From Pelomonas margarita (lineage in GTDB: Bacteria > Pseudomonadota > Gammaproteobacteria > Burkholderiales > Burkholderiaceae_C), in the NCBI RefSeq assembly GCF_043555875.1, contig NZ_JBIGHW010000002.1, positions 434,001 to 498,000 on the forward strand: a DNA stretch of 64,000 bases, written 5' to 3'. Of this stretch, positions 8,289-18,891 are shown piece after piece. The translations under genes were made by a program, and so were the position numbers. Positions within the stretch are counted from its first letter, which is position 1. Each line of letters opens with the position of its first letter. The notes below the pieces were generated by a model. It was not told the DNA's origin. It did not search any database and saw only the letters and a list, made by a program, of their open reading frames with translations.

Positions 8289-9209
8289 TCAGCAGCGCTG
8301 CACCCGCCCCTTGCCTGCGCGCTTGGCGCCATACATGGCCGCGTCGGCGCGGCGCAGCAGCGTCTCGGGCGACTCGGCGTCGGCATCCACCAGCGTCATG
8401 CCGATGCTGGCGCCGACCTGCAACAACTCGCCGTTGTACGGGATGGGCGCGGCCAGTGACGCCAGCAGCTTGTCGGCCACACGTTCTGCGGCGTCCAGGC
8501 TGGCCGCGCTGGGCAGCAGCAGGGCGAACTCGTCGCCACCCAGGCGGGCCACCGAGTCACTGCTGCGCACGCCGGCCACCAGGCGCTGGGCGGTGGCGCG
8601 CAGCACCGCGTCGCCGGCATCGTGGCCGTGCGCGTCGTTGATCTGCTTGAAGCCGTCGAGGTCGACGAACAGCAGCACCGAGGTCTCGCCACTGCGCCGG
8701 GCCTGCCGGCAGGCGGCCTGCAGCCGGTCCAGCAGCAGCGTGCGTCGCGGCAGCCCGGTCAGGTCGTCGCGCAGCGAGCGCTCCACCAGCGCCAGCTCGC
8801 CGCGTTTGCGCTGCGTGGCGAAGACGATGCTGCGCACCAGCGCTGCGGCGTCGAAGTGGCCCTTGACGAGGAAGTCCTGCGCGCCTGAGCCCACGGCATC
8901 CAGCCCCATGGGCGCGCTGTCGTTGCCGGTCAGCACGATGACGGGCAGGTGGTGGTGTTCACGGGTCACGGCCTGCAGGGACTCCAGGCCGGTGCTGTCG
9001 GGCAGGCCCAGGTCGAGCAGCACGGCCGCGCAGCCGGGCTCCTGTTGCAGCAGCGTCACGGCGGCAGCGGCGGTCTGCACCCAGCGCAGCGGCGGCAGCC
9101 CGGCGGCGGGCAGGTCGCCCAGCAGCGCCTGGGTGAGGCGCGCGTCGCCCGGGTTGTCTTCGACGAGCAGCAGGTAGCCGGCCGTTGGGGCGGGTTGGGC
9201 AGCTGTCAT
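8289..9209 (-). CDS. Response regulator with GGDEF diguanylate cyclase output
   Basis: 306 residues. REC domain (about 11-130) with acidic pocket VEDN, phosphoacceptor Asp66 in LLDLGLPD, and LVKGHFD with the conserved lysine. GGDEF domain (about 148-306) with FVDLDGFKQIND and an intact active site LGGDEFALL (224-228). An RxxD inhibitory site (Arg215-Asp218) sits five residues before it, so the enzyme should make cyclic di-GMP and be product-inhibited. It is last in a three-gene operon, 5 bp after the single-domain regulator. The upstream kinase is the likely phosphate source. It converts a sensory input into c-di-GMP, which usually favours biofilm or surface growth. Confidence 0.92.
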   Translation of the reverse strand: MTAAQPAPTAGYLLLVEDNPGDARLTQALLGDLPAAGLPPLRWVQTAAAAVTLLQQEPGCAAVLLDLGLPDSTGLESLQAVTREHHHLPVIVLTGNDSAPMGLDAVGSGAQDFLVKGHFDAAALVRSIVFATQRKRGELALVERSLRDDLTGLPRRTLLLDRLQAACRQARRSGETSVLLFVDLDGFKQINDAHGHDAGDAVLRATAQRLVAGVRSSDSVARLGGDEFALLLPSAASLDAAERVADKLLASLAAPIPYNGELLQVGASIGMTLVDADAESPETLLRRADAAMYGAKRAGKGRVQRC

Positions 9210-9214
9210 GCCGG

Positions 9215-9643
9215 TCAGGCGGCCCGCGAGGGCAGCAGCACGGTGTCGCGCCAGTAGCGGCGCAGGGAGCCCACCAGGGTCAGGACGCTGTCGTAGCTGT
9301 CGGGCTTCACGATGTAGGCGTTGGCGTGGGCGTCGTAGGCGGCCAGCACGTCGTTGCGGGCCGCCGAGGACGTGAGCACCACCACGGGAATGCGCCGCAG
9401 CGCGGTGTCGTTCTTGATCTCGGCCAGCACCTCGTGGCCGTTGAGGCCGGGCAGGTTCAGGTCCAGCAGCACGAGGTCGGGCAGGGCGCGGCCGGCGTGG
9501 TCACCCCGCGCATGCAGGTAGTCCAGCGCCGACTCGCCGGAGGTGGACCAGTGCAGCGCGGTGGTGCCCATGCCGTCTTCGTCCAGCGCCTCCCGGATCA
9601 GGCGCATGTCGGCGGGGTTGTCTTCGACCAGCAGGATGTCCAT
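9215..9643 (-). CDS. Single-domain response regulator (Rcp1-like)
   Basis: 142 residues, all REC domain. It has acidic pair VEDNPAD, phosphoacceptor Asp61 in LLDLNLPG, VVLTSSAARND with the switch Ser/Thr, and YIVKPDSY with the invariant lysine. The long form, with extra residues between strands, is typical of Rcp1-type regulators paired with phytochrome-like kinases. No DNA-binding domain. The ATG at 9643 follows the kinase stop by 1 bp. An upstream in-frame start would run into the kinase gene and is not needed. Likely a phosphate shuttle between the kinase and the REC-GGDEF protein. Confidence 0.92.
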   Translation of the reverse strand: MDILLVEDNPADMRLIREALDEDGMGTTALHWSTSGESALDYLHARGDHAGRALPDLVLLDLNLPGLNGHEVLAEIKNDTALRRIPVVVLTSSAARNDVLAAYDAHANAYIVKPDSYDSVLTLVGSLRRYWRDTVLLPSRAA

Positions 9644-9644
9644 C

Positions 9645-12008
<2,364 letters not shown>

Positions 12009-12117
12009 GCGGCACCGGTCTTGTGGTGAAGGGGACGGCCGAGTGTGCGGCATCGCCGCACGCCTGGCCACCGGCGTCATCCCGCCGGCCCGCCCCGCCG
12101 CCGCCCGCGGCCAGCGC

Positions 12118-12894
12118 TCAGAAGGCGTACAGCCAGCCCACGCGCAGCTCGGGCTGCGTGCTGCGGTCCACCAGCGGGCTGCGCTTGATGGCGCTGCCCA
12201 GCAGCGTGACGCCGACGTCAGCAAACACCGTCTGCTGCGGCGCCAGCCGGTAGTCCACGCGCAGGCCCAGCTCGGCGTTCACCGTCGAGCCGGGCGTGTA
12301 GGCCGCGCGGTCGGCGCGCACCTCGCCCATGCGCACGCCGTAGTAGTAGTTGATGAACTTGCCGTCCAGCCAGGTGGCACTGAGGCGCGGCGTCAGGCCC
12401 ACCTCGCCCAGCGCCAGGCGGCGTTCGGCGCCCAGGCGCAGCTTCTGGCCCTTGCTGTGGCCACTGGCGTCGGCCTGCCAGTGCGCGCTGAGCGACGCGA
12501 ACTCGGTGCGCAGCCCCAGGCGGCCGCCCAGCCAGGCGCTGGCACGGCGCTTGTCCATGCCGGCCAGGAAGGGCGAGTCGCCCGCGTCGTAGCCGTCGCG
12601 CGCGTAGCTCGCCGTCAGGCCGTAGCTCAGCGGGCCGCTGCGGCCCAGCTTCAGCTCCACGCCGGGGCCGAACACGCGCACCCAGCGGTTCTCGAAGGTC
12701 AGCAGCGGCAGCACGCGCAGCTTGTCGTCGAAGTCGCGGTAGGCCTGCGTCTCGGGCATCACGGCCAGGCCGGCAGCCCAGGTGCTGCGGGGCGCGTCGC
12801 CCTCGGCGGGCGGCTGCGCGTGGCTGGCCAGGGGCAGGAGCGTCGCCACGGCAGCGGCGATCAGGGGCAGCGGGGAGCGGGGCAGCAGGGTCAT
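12118..12894 (-). CDS. MipA/OmpV family outer-membrane protein
   Basis: 258 residues from MTLLPRSPLPLIAAA, with a signal peptide cleaved near SHAQ-PPAEG. The mature part is a beta-barrel: alternating strands and Tyr/Gly pairs such as FINYYYGVRMGEV and RLAPQQTVFADVGVTLLG, ending in LRVGWLYAF with the terminal aromatic read by the BAM machinery. MipA binds the murein transglycosylase MltA and PBP1B in E. coli, and OmpV is a related porin-like protein. It sits 110 bp downstream of the kinase start on the same strand and is probably an independent unit, divergent from the small membrane-anchored gene. Confidence 0.85.
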   Translation of the reverse strand: MTLLPRSPLPLIAAAVATLLPLASHAQPPAEGDAPRSTWAAGLAVMPETQAYRDFDDKLRVLPLLTFENRWVRVFGPGVELKLGRSGPLSYGLTASYARDGYDAGDSPFLAGMDKRRASAWLGGRLGLRTEFASLSAHWQADASGHSKGQKLRLGAERRLALGEVGLTPRLSATWLDGKFINYYYGVRMGEVRADRAAYTPGSTVNAELGLRVDYRLAPQQTVFADVGVTLLGSAIKRSPLVDRSTQPELRVGWLYAF

Positions 12895-12992
12895 GGCGGT
12901 GCTGGCAGAAAAGTGGGAGGGCTGCGGGTGCGGCAGCAGGCCGCGGGGCGCAGTCTGGCCCAAGTTCAACCCGGCCGTGTGACTGGGGAATT

Positions 12993-13010
12993 GCGTCACG
13001 GGCCTGACGC
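12993..13010. promoter_or_regulatory. Inverted repeat in a divergent gap
   Basis: GCGTCA-CGGGCC-TGACGC, a perfect 6-bp inverted repeat in the 148-bp gap between the MipA gene and the rightward small gene. CACAAT directly follows and could serve as a -10 for the rightward gene. The placement suits an operator, but the regulator is unknown. Confidence 0.35.
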
Positions 13011-13042
13011 ACAATCGCCGCGCCTCCCCTCACCGACCCGCC

Positions 13043-13477
13043 ATGCGCCTGAAGCTTGCCCTCGTCATCGTCGCCCTGCTGCTGCTCGTGGCGGCCTGGT
13101 TCGTGTTTGCCTGGCACTGGAGCTATTCCGAGGGCGAACGCGCCGGCTGGGTGCAGAAGCTCTCGCGCAAGGGCTGGGTGTGCAAGACCTGGGAGGGCGA
13201 GCAGGCGCTGGTGTCGCTGCCCGGCTCCAGCACGGTCGAGAAGTTCCACTTCACCGTGCACGACGAGGCCACCGCCCAGGCCATCAACAAGGTCATGGGC
13301 CGGCGCGTGAACCTGCACTACGAAGAGAAGGTGGGCCTGCCGGGCTCCTGCTTCGGCGAAACGCGTTATTTCGTGACCGGGGTGACACTGGTGGACGAGA
13401 TCTCCCTGTCGCCCGGCGTCGTCGTGCCGCAGCCCATGGCGCTGCCCGCCTCAGCGGCCTCGGCCGCCGACCGCTGA
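13043..13477 (+). CDS. Small membrane-anchored protein of unknown function
   Basis: 144 residues. An N-terminal signal-anchor (about 4-24, LALVIVALLLLVAAWFVFAW) is followed by a periplasmic domain with two cysteines (WVCKTWEGE, GSCFGETRYF) that could form a disulfide. It ends in a Pro/Ala/Ser tail. Homologues in Burkholderiales are often mislabelled 6-phosphogluconate dehydrogenase; nothing here supports that activity (no Rossmann motif, far too short). 11 bp separate its stop from the next gene. Confidence 0.7.
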   Translation: MRLKLALVIVALLLLVAAWFVFAWHWSYSEGERAGWVQKLSRKGWVCKTWEGEQALVSLPGSSTVEKFHFTVHDEATAQAINKVMGRRVNLHYEEKVGLPGSCFGETRYFVTGVTLVDEISLSPGVVVPQPMALPASAASAADR

Positions 13478-13488
13478 GCACCCGCCCC

Positions 13489-14100
13489 TTGCCCCGCCTG
13501 GGCCGCCGCCGGCTGCTGACGCGCCACCTGCCGGCCGCCTGCGGCGCCCTGCTGGGCCTGCAGCCGCAGGCGCCATGGGCGCAGACGCTGCGGCCCGTGG
13601 AGATGAGCACGTCGCTGGCCGAAGACCTGGACTTCGTGCGCCGTGCGTTCGCGCAGCTGACCTACTCGCGCCGCGCGGCCCATGTGATGCGCTGGCTGGC
13701 GGCTTCGCCCCATCGCGCGCAGCGCACCGAACAGGCCGACTGGGGCGTGGCCTACCAGGTGCAGCACGGCGTCGTGGCCGAGTTGCACATCGCCACCGTC
13801 AGCCCGGCACCCGACGCGCAGGTGGCCGCGCTCACCGCGCAGTTCAAGCCGGGCCGCGTGCGGCTGGGTGACCTGGAAGCCAGCTTCGGCCCCTGGTACC
13901 GCGACCCGCCGGACGGCGATCAGGCCTCGCTCGCGTCCGCCTACTTCAACGCCCGGCTGATCCACCCCAGCGCCGACTTCCTGCTGGTGGCCGGCACCGG
14001 CGCAGGGTATGGGCGCACGCTGTCTCGCGATGAGCCGGCGGACTTCCTGGCGGCGACGTGGTCGGATGACCGGGCGGTGAGGCAGGGGCGGCCTTGGTGA
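13489..14100 (+). CDS. Exported protein of unknown function with a twin-arginine-like signal
   Basis: About 203 residues if it begins at TTG 13489, 11 bp after the upstream stop. The first residues read LPRLGRRRLLTRHLPAACG followed by a hydrophobic stretch and PWAQ, a good Tat-type signal with a cleavage site, which is the reason for the TTG choice. The first in-frame ATG (13603) would remove the signal. The mature part (LDFVRRAFAQLTYSRRAAHVM; DWGVAYQVQHGVVAELHIA; FGPWYRDPPDGDQA) matches no family I know. Probably co-transcribed with the preceding membrane-anchored gene. Confidence 0.6.
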   Translation: MPRLGRRRLLTRHLPAACGALLGLQPQAPWAQTLRPVEMSTSLAEDLDFVRRAFAQLTYSRRAAHVMRWLAASPHRAQRTEQADWGVAYQVQHGVVAELHIATVSPAPDAQVAALTAQFKPGRVRLGDLEASFGPWYRDPPDGDQASLASAYFNARLIHPSADFLLVAGTGAGYGRTLSRDEPADFLAATWSDDRAVRQGRPW

Positions 14101-14251
14101 TGCCGGGTGTCGCTGGGTGGCTTGGGGCTGGGCGGAGGCTTGCCTGCTAGGGTTGGCGCACTAACTGCGGGTTGATGGGCGTGCACCTACCCATCCAAAG
14201 TCGCGCAACGACCCACGGTGGCGCCTGGAATCTCGTTCGGCCAAGCAGGCC

Positions 14252-14427
14252 TGGTCTGAGAGGGTGAGAGCCTTTCATCCATGCCCGCCTTGCCCGTCAA
14301 ATCACCCCCGCCCGTCGTTGCAAATGCTCGGCATAGCCCGAGCTATGCCTGCGCTTTGCGCCTCGTTCGAGGGCGTTTTGACGCGCCTTTCGAGCACGGC
14401 CGAAAAACTCTCACCCTCTGAGACCAC
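14252..14427. repeat. MITE-like element, family 1, intact ends
   Basis: A 176-bp non-coding element with near-perfect 19-bp inverted ends: TGGTCTGAGAGGGTGAGAG on the left, and its complement on the right with one mismatch. The inside holds further palindromes (CTCGGCATAGCCCGAG; GGCATAGC). A decayed copy follows putA. No transposase is present. It abuts the 3' end of the DUF4041/GIY-YIG gene. The stretch 14101-14251 before it holds nothing I can name. Confidence 0.75.
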
Positions 14428-14444
14428 TTGGCCACCCTTCCCTT

Positions 14445-15812
14445 TCAGCTCTCCGCCAACGCTGCGGCTGCATGCTCCGACTGCTGGATTGACTCCGCAG
14501 GCATCGCCATCCTCAGGCTCTCGCGGTACTGCTCCGCAGGCGCCTCGCGCACCACCTGCACCACCGGGTCGTAGTGCTCCCGGATGACGGCCTCGATCTC
14601 CTCGATGCGTGCCCGGAAGAACTCCTTGCGGCCGTTGACCTTGTTCAGCCTGCCAGCAGCGAATCGCTCGTGTAGCTTGGCTTCCAAAGCTGGCGCGTTT
14701 TCCGAGAAAACCATCGCGTGCACGTCAAACCAGAACGGCACGCTTGCATCGCCCAACTCGTCGACCCGGTCCATGGGCTCCAACCGCCGGGTCATGCCGA
14801 TCTTGAAGACCCCTTCGCCGAACGCGCCGATGTTCGAGATCACGTAGACGTAGCCCGCCTTGGCGTTCTGCTCTCGGTAGTCGATGAGCTTTTCCTCGCC
14901 ATCCAGCGCCGCCCTTCCTTGCTCGACCTCATCGATCTTGGCCTGCAGCGCCGCCCGGTCTTCTTCGCTTGCTGCCTTGGCCAGCCGCCCTTCCAGGTCT
15001 TTCAGCGCCGCCGCGAAGTGACGCCGCTCCTTGGCAATCTTCTCCCGCGCAGCGCGGATTTCCTGGTCCAGCTTCTGCTGCTCGCGCAGCTCTTCGCGGA
15101 CGCGCTTGGCCTCTTCTTTCTCCTCCTGCTTCTTGATCTGGAACTCGTGCGACAGATGCAGTTCGCCCAGCTTCAGATGCAGGTACTGAGGCGACAACTC
15201 CACCGTCATCACCCGACCCAGCTTGTTGCATGCCTCGAACGACTGCCGGATGCGCTTCTCGCCGAGCTCGACGTTGTCGAACTTGACGTTGTCCACGCAC
15301 GAATCGCACTCGTTGTTGAAGGACCGGAGCACCAGCTTGATCATGTCGTTGACCAGCTTCTTGCCCTCAGTCTTCGAGCCGTTGACCTCCCAGCCCATGT
15401 TCCCGGTCGCGGCCGTGCCTGACCTGATCATGTCCTTCTGCTTGGCGCGCGTCGCATCGAGCCGTGCCTTGTACTCCGCGCTGCTCGTGAACTGGAATTT
15501 CGGGTGGTACAGCGCGAAGCTCTCCAGCAGCAGCGTCTCCTCGACCACCAAGACTTGGTTGCGCAGCTCTTGCAGCTGGCTTTGCAGCTTCAGGCTCGAC
15601 AGCTTGGCTTGCGAGATCTCGTCCTTGACCACCTGCAGTTGACTGCGCGCTTCCTCGATCTGCCGTTGAACCTCCGCCATTTCCATGGCGCCGTACTTCT
15701 TGGCAAGCTCCTGCATCTGGCCGTACCGCTCATTCAGTGCGGCCAAATCCTTCTCGACCTCTTCCGCCCTTGCTTTGTGCTTGGGGCCGTTCAAGTAGTC
15801 TTTCAGCGCCAT
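14445..15812 (-). CDS. DUF4041 / GIY-YIG nuclease, SNIPE-like candidate phage-defence protein
   Basis: 455 residues. Coiled coil (about 13-95), DUF4041 core (about 95-225; YHPKFQFTSSAEYKARLD, FNNECDSCVDNVKFDN), second charged coiled coil (about 225-318), then a T5orf172-type GIY-YIG nuclease domain (about 320-400). Nuclease residues: GYVYVIS (GIY strand), VFKIGMTRR (YIG strand and arginine), Glu377 in ALEAKLHERF, and NKVNGRKEFF. The DUF4041 plus GIY-YIG architecture is that of SNIPE, recently reported to cut phage DNA during entry. Those proteins carry N-terminal membrane helices; this one starts MALKDYLNGPKHK with none. GGGAG precedes the ATG. The gene is visibly less GC-rich than its neighbours and borders a MITE, suggesting acquisition. 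The defence role is inferred. Confidence 0.85.
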   Translation of the reverse strand: MALKDYLNGPKHKARAEEVEKDLAALNERYGQMQELAKKYGAMEMAEVQRQIEEARSQLQVVKDEISQAKLSSLKLQSQLQELRNQVLVVEETLLLESFALYHPKFQFTSSAEYKARLDATRAKQKDMIRSGTAATGNMGWEVNGSKTEGKKLVNDMIKLVLRSFNNECDSCVDNVKFDNVELGEKRIRQSFEACNKLGRVMTVELSPQYLHLKLGELHLSHEFQIKKQEEKEEAKRVREELREQQKLDQEIRAAREKIAKERRHFAAALKDLEGRLAKAASEEDRAALQAKIDEVEQGRAALDGEEKLIDYREQNAKAGYVYVISNIGAFGEGVFKIGMTRRLEPMDRVDELGDASVPFWFDVHAMVFSENAPALEAKLHERFAAGRLNKVNGRKEFFRARIEEIEAVIREHYDPVVQVVREAPAEQYRESLRMAMPAESIQQSEHAAAALAES

Positions 15813-15999
15813 TTCAACTCCCTGTCTTGTCGATCATGTTGGATCCGCAGGCCGTGTCCCTGCGCTCCACACCGTCGCGCCTGATCGTCCGCAGCATTGC
15901 AGCCTATACCGAGCTCCAGCGCAGCGACGCACCGGGCCGCCCGCCGCCCCGTCACATCGCCGCCACCCCCCGCTCACGCCCCGCAGCGAAACTAGCGCC

Positions 16000-17856
16000 A
16001 TGGCTTCCCTGTTCCAACCGCTCGTTGCGCGCTTCGAGCGCCTCGTCGACCCCTACCCCGAGACCTCCGGCCATGCGGCGCCGCCGGCCAGCTTCTTTGC
16101 CTTTCTATGGCGCTGTGCCGATGGGGTGCGGCCGCACCTGCTGACGGTGATGCTGTTCACCGCCGGCATCGCAGCGGCGGAGGCCTGGCTGTTCAGCCTG
16201 ATGGCCTCGCTGGTCGACTGGCTGGCCACGCAGCAGCCGGCCGAGCTGTGGCGTCGGCCGCAGCCGGTGGTGCTGACGCTGGTGGGTGTGCTGGCGCTGG
16301 GGGTTGTGCTGGCCGGCCTGCAGGCGCTGATGAAGTACCAGGGCGTGTTCGGCAACTTCCCGATGCGCATGCGCTGGATCTTCCACAGCCGCATGCTCAA
16401 CCAGAGCCTGGCCTTCTTCGGCGACGAGTTCGCCGGCCGCATCGCCACCAAGGTGATGCAGACCGCGCTGGCGGTGCGCGACACCTGGCTCATCGTCGTG
16501 GACATCCTCGTCTATGTGTGCGTGTACTTCGGCACCATGGTGGCCATCGTGGCAGCGTTCGACGCCCGGCTGATGGCGCCGTTCGCAGTGTGGCTGGCGC
16601 TGTACCTCGTGGCGCTGCGCTTCTTCGTGCCGCGGCTGGGCCGGGTGGCGCAGGCGCAGGCGGATGCGCGCAGCCTGATGACCGGCCGCATCACCGATGC
16701 CTACACCAATATCGCCACCGTCAAGCTGTTCGCCCATGGGCGGCGCGAGGCGGGCTACGCCAAGTCGGCGATGCAGGACTTCATGCTCACGGCCTACGGC
16801 CAGATGCGGCTGGTGACGGGCTTCGAGATCGTCAACGCCGCGCTGTCGGCGCTGCTGGTGGGCAGCACGGCGCTGCTGTCGCTGTGGCTGTGGAGCGAGT
16901 CCGCCGTGGGCGTGGGCGCCGTGGCGGCGGCCACCGCGATGGCGATGCGGCTGAACGGCATTTCGCATTGGGTGATGTGGGAGATGGCGTCCCTCTTCGA
17001 GCACATCGGCACCGTGCAGGACGGCCTGGCCACGCTGTCCAAGCCGCAGTCGATTGCCGATGCAAGCGGTGCGACCGAGCTGACGGTGACGCAGGGTGAG
17101 GTGCGCTTCGAGCAGCTGCGCTTTGCCTACCCCAATGGCAAGGTGGTGGTGGACGGGCTGAACCTGACCATCCGCCCCGGCGAGAAGATCGGCCTGGTGG
17201 GCCGCAGCGGCGCGGGCAAGAGCACGCTGGTGAACCTGCTGCTGCGCCTGTACGACCTGCCCGAGGGCGGCGGCCGCATCAGCATCGACGGCCAGGACAT
17301 CGCCTGCGTCACACAGGACAGCCTGCGTCGCCACATCGGCATGGTCACGCAGGACACCTCATTGCTGCACCGCTCGGTGGCCGACAACATCCTCTACGGC
17401 CGCCCCGGCGCCACGCCCGAGGAGCTGCAGCGCGCCGCCGTGCGTGCCCATGCCGACGAGTTCATCGCGCAGCTGTCCGACCCCAAGGGCCGCACCGGCT
17501 TCGAGGCCTTCGTGGGCGAGCGCGGCGTGAAACTGTCGGGCGGTCAGCGCCAGCGCATCGCGATTGCGCGCGTGATGCTGAAGGACGCGCCCATCCTGCT
17601 GCTGGACGAGGCCACCAGCGCGTTGGACAGCGAGGTGGAGGCCGCCATCCAGCAAAGTCTGTACACGCTGATGGAGGGTAAGACGGTGGTGGCCATCGCG
17701 CACCGGCTGTCCACCATCGCGGCGATGGATCGCCTCGTCGTCATGGACGCCGGCCGCATCGTGGAGCAGGGCACGCACGCCGAGCTGCTGGCCGCGGGCG
17801 GCATCTACGCGCGGCTCTGGGCGCACCAGAGTGGCGGCTTTTTGGGCGAGGACTGA
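16000..17856 (+). CDS. ABC exporter, fused permease and ATPase
   Basis: 618 residues; a half-size type IV exporter that would act as a homodimer in the inner membrane. Six transmembrane helices occupy about 45-335. The nucleotide-binding domain begins near 365 with A-loop tyrosine in FAYPNGKVVVDG, Walker A GRSGAGKST (about 401), Q-loop GMVTQDTSLL, signature LSGGQRQR (about 513), Walker B ILLLDEATSALD and switch histidine IAHRLS. It resembles the MsbA/multidrug group; the substrate cannot be read from sequence. It stands alone, converging on the lipoprotein gene, whose stop directly abuts its own. The 187-bp gap before it holds the divergent promoters with the GIY-YIG gene. Confidence 0.93.
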   Translation: MASLFQPLVARFERLVDPYPETSGHAAPPASFFAFLWRCADGVRPHLLTVMLFTAGIAAAEAWLFSLMASLVDWLATQQPAELWRRPQPVVLTLVGVLALGVVLAGLQALMKYQGVFGNFPMRMRWIFHSRMLNQSLAFFGDEFAGRIATKVMQTALAVRDTWLIVVDILVYVCVYFGTMVAIVAAFDARLMAPFAVWLALYLVALRFFVPRLGRVAQAQADARSLMTGRITDAYTNIATVKLFAHGRREAGYAKSAMQDFMLTAYGQMRLVTGFEIVNAALSALLVGSTALLSLWLWSESAVGVGAVAAATAMAMRLNGISHWVMWEMASLFEHIGTVQDGLATLSKPQSIADASGATELTVTQGEVRFEQLRFAYPNGKVVVDGLNLTIRPGEKIGLVGRSGAGKSTLVNLLLRLYDLPEGGGRISIDGQDIACVTQDSLRRHIGMVTQDTSLLHRSVADNILYGRPGATPEELQRAAVRAHADEFIAQLSDPKGRTGFEAFVGERGVKLSGGQRQRIAIARVMLKDAPILLLDEATSALDSEVEAAIQQSLYTLMEGKTVVAIAHRLSTIAAMDRLVVMDAGRIVEQGTHAELLAAGGIYARLWAHQSGGFLGED

Positions 17857-18798
17857 TCAGCCCGGGCCGCGCAGCGAGGCGTCCAGGAAGGCGCGGCTGC
17901 GCGACAGCCCTTCGCCCAGGTCAGACTGGGCGGCCTCGGTCGCGCTGCCGCTGCGTGGCGCGCGGGCGCCGCCGCCAGGTGCTCCACCCGGCGCGCCGCC
18001 GCCCTGGCCGGGGCCACGGCCGGCAATACGCACGAGGTGCTGGTCCTGCGCATGCCAGCCGTCGGGCGCCCGCGTGCCGGCCAGCGCCGCATGTGAGGCT
18101 GCGCCCAGCTGGGCCAGCTGCATGCCGTCGGCCGCCAGGGCCTGCAGGCGCTCGGCCGGGTTGCGCAGTAGGCCCAACGGATCGTGGTCGGCCTCGCTGG
18201 TGATCAGCAAGGCCGGCGCGCCGGTGGCCGGCGCCTGCATGGCCGGCGGGCTGATGGCGATGACGGCCCGCCAGGCGGCGTCGGCGCGGGCGTCCAGCGC
18301 CGTCTGGGCGCCGGTCTCGTAGCCGGCCAGCGCGGCACGGCGCCAGTCCAGGGTGGGCCGGGCGGCCTGCAGCGCGGGCAGCAACTGGCGCAGGGCCGCC
18401 AGCCGTTCGGCGCGCAGCACCGGGCCGTAGTGGTGTTCTCCCAGCGCGCGGAACTCGGCCGCCCGCGCCAGCGCCGAGCGCCAGGCCAGCGCATCGGCGG
18501 CCAGCGGCTGCACGGTCAGCACGGTGTAGCCGGCCTGCGCCCATGCCGCCGCCCAGCGCTGGCCGGCCTCGGCGTCCTGTCCCAGGCCGGGCAGGTAGAC
18601 GACCACGGGCGTGGCGGCCGCCGCCGTGGCGCTGCGCGTGATGGCCACGCGCCGGCCCTGCACCTCGATGCTGTCCAGCGCCAGCTGCAACTCTTGCACC
18701 GCCACCTCGGCCCAGGGGCGGGGTTCCGGCGGGGCGTTGGCGCAGCCGGCCAGGGTCAGGGCGATGAGCAGCGGGCAAGCGAGACGGGGCAGCGGCAT
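17857..18798 (-). CDS. Lipoprotein with a degenerate alpha/beta-hydrolase fold
   Basis: 313 residues from MPLPRLACPLLIALTLAGC, a lipoprotein signal with the cysteine of LAGC as the lipid site. The body follows the alpha/beta-hydrolase pattern: VVVYLPGLGQDAEAGQRW (oxyanion region), YTVLTVQPLAADALAW, then AALAGYETGAQTAL at the nucleophile elbow. The expected serine of G-x-S-x-G is glutamate here, so ordinary serine hydrolase chemistry is unlikely. SHAALAGTRAP may be the histidine loop. The C-terminus is a Gly/Pro/Ala-rich tail. A start 10 codons upstream (18828) is possible but less signal-like. Function unknown. Confidence 0.68.
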   Translation of the reverse strand: MPLPRLACPLLIALTLAGCANAPPEPRPWAEVAVQELQLALDSIEVQGRRVAITRSATAAAATPVVVYLPGLGQDAEAGQRWAAAWAQAGYTVLTVQPLAADALAWRSALARAAEFRALGEHHYGPVLRAERLAALRQLLPALQAARPTLDWRRAALAGYETGAQTALDARADAAWRAVIAISPPAMQAPATGAPALLITSEADHDPLGLLRNPAERLQALAADGMQLAQLGAASHAALAGTRAPDGWHAQDQHLVRIAGRGPGQGGGAPGGAPGGGARAPRSGSATEAAQSDLGEGLSRSRAFLDASLRGPG

Positions 18799-18891
18799 GG
18801 CAACACGGGCAGGGGCAACGCCCGCCACGTTAGCGCGCGGCTGTCCCAGGTTTGTGGCTGCCTTGTTGCTGTGCGGTCAACGTGGCGGGCG

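Noticed and set aside
13043..13477. 6-phosphogluconate dehydrogenase
   Set aside because: A name attached to homologues in annotations. The protein is 144 residues with a membrane anchor and no nucleotide-binding motif.
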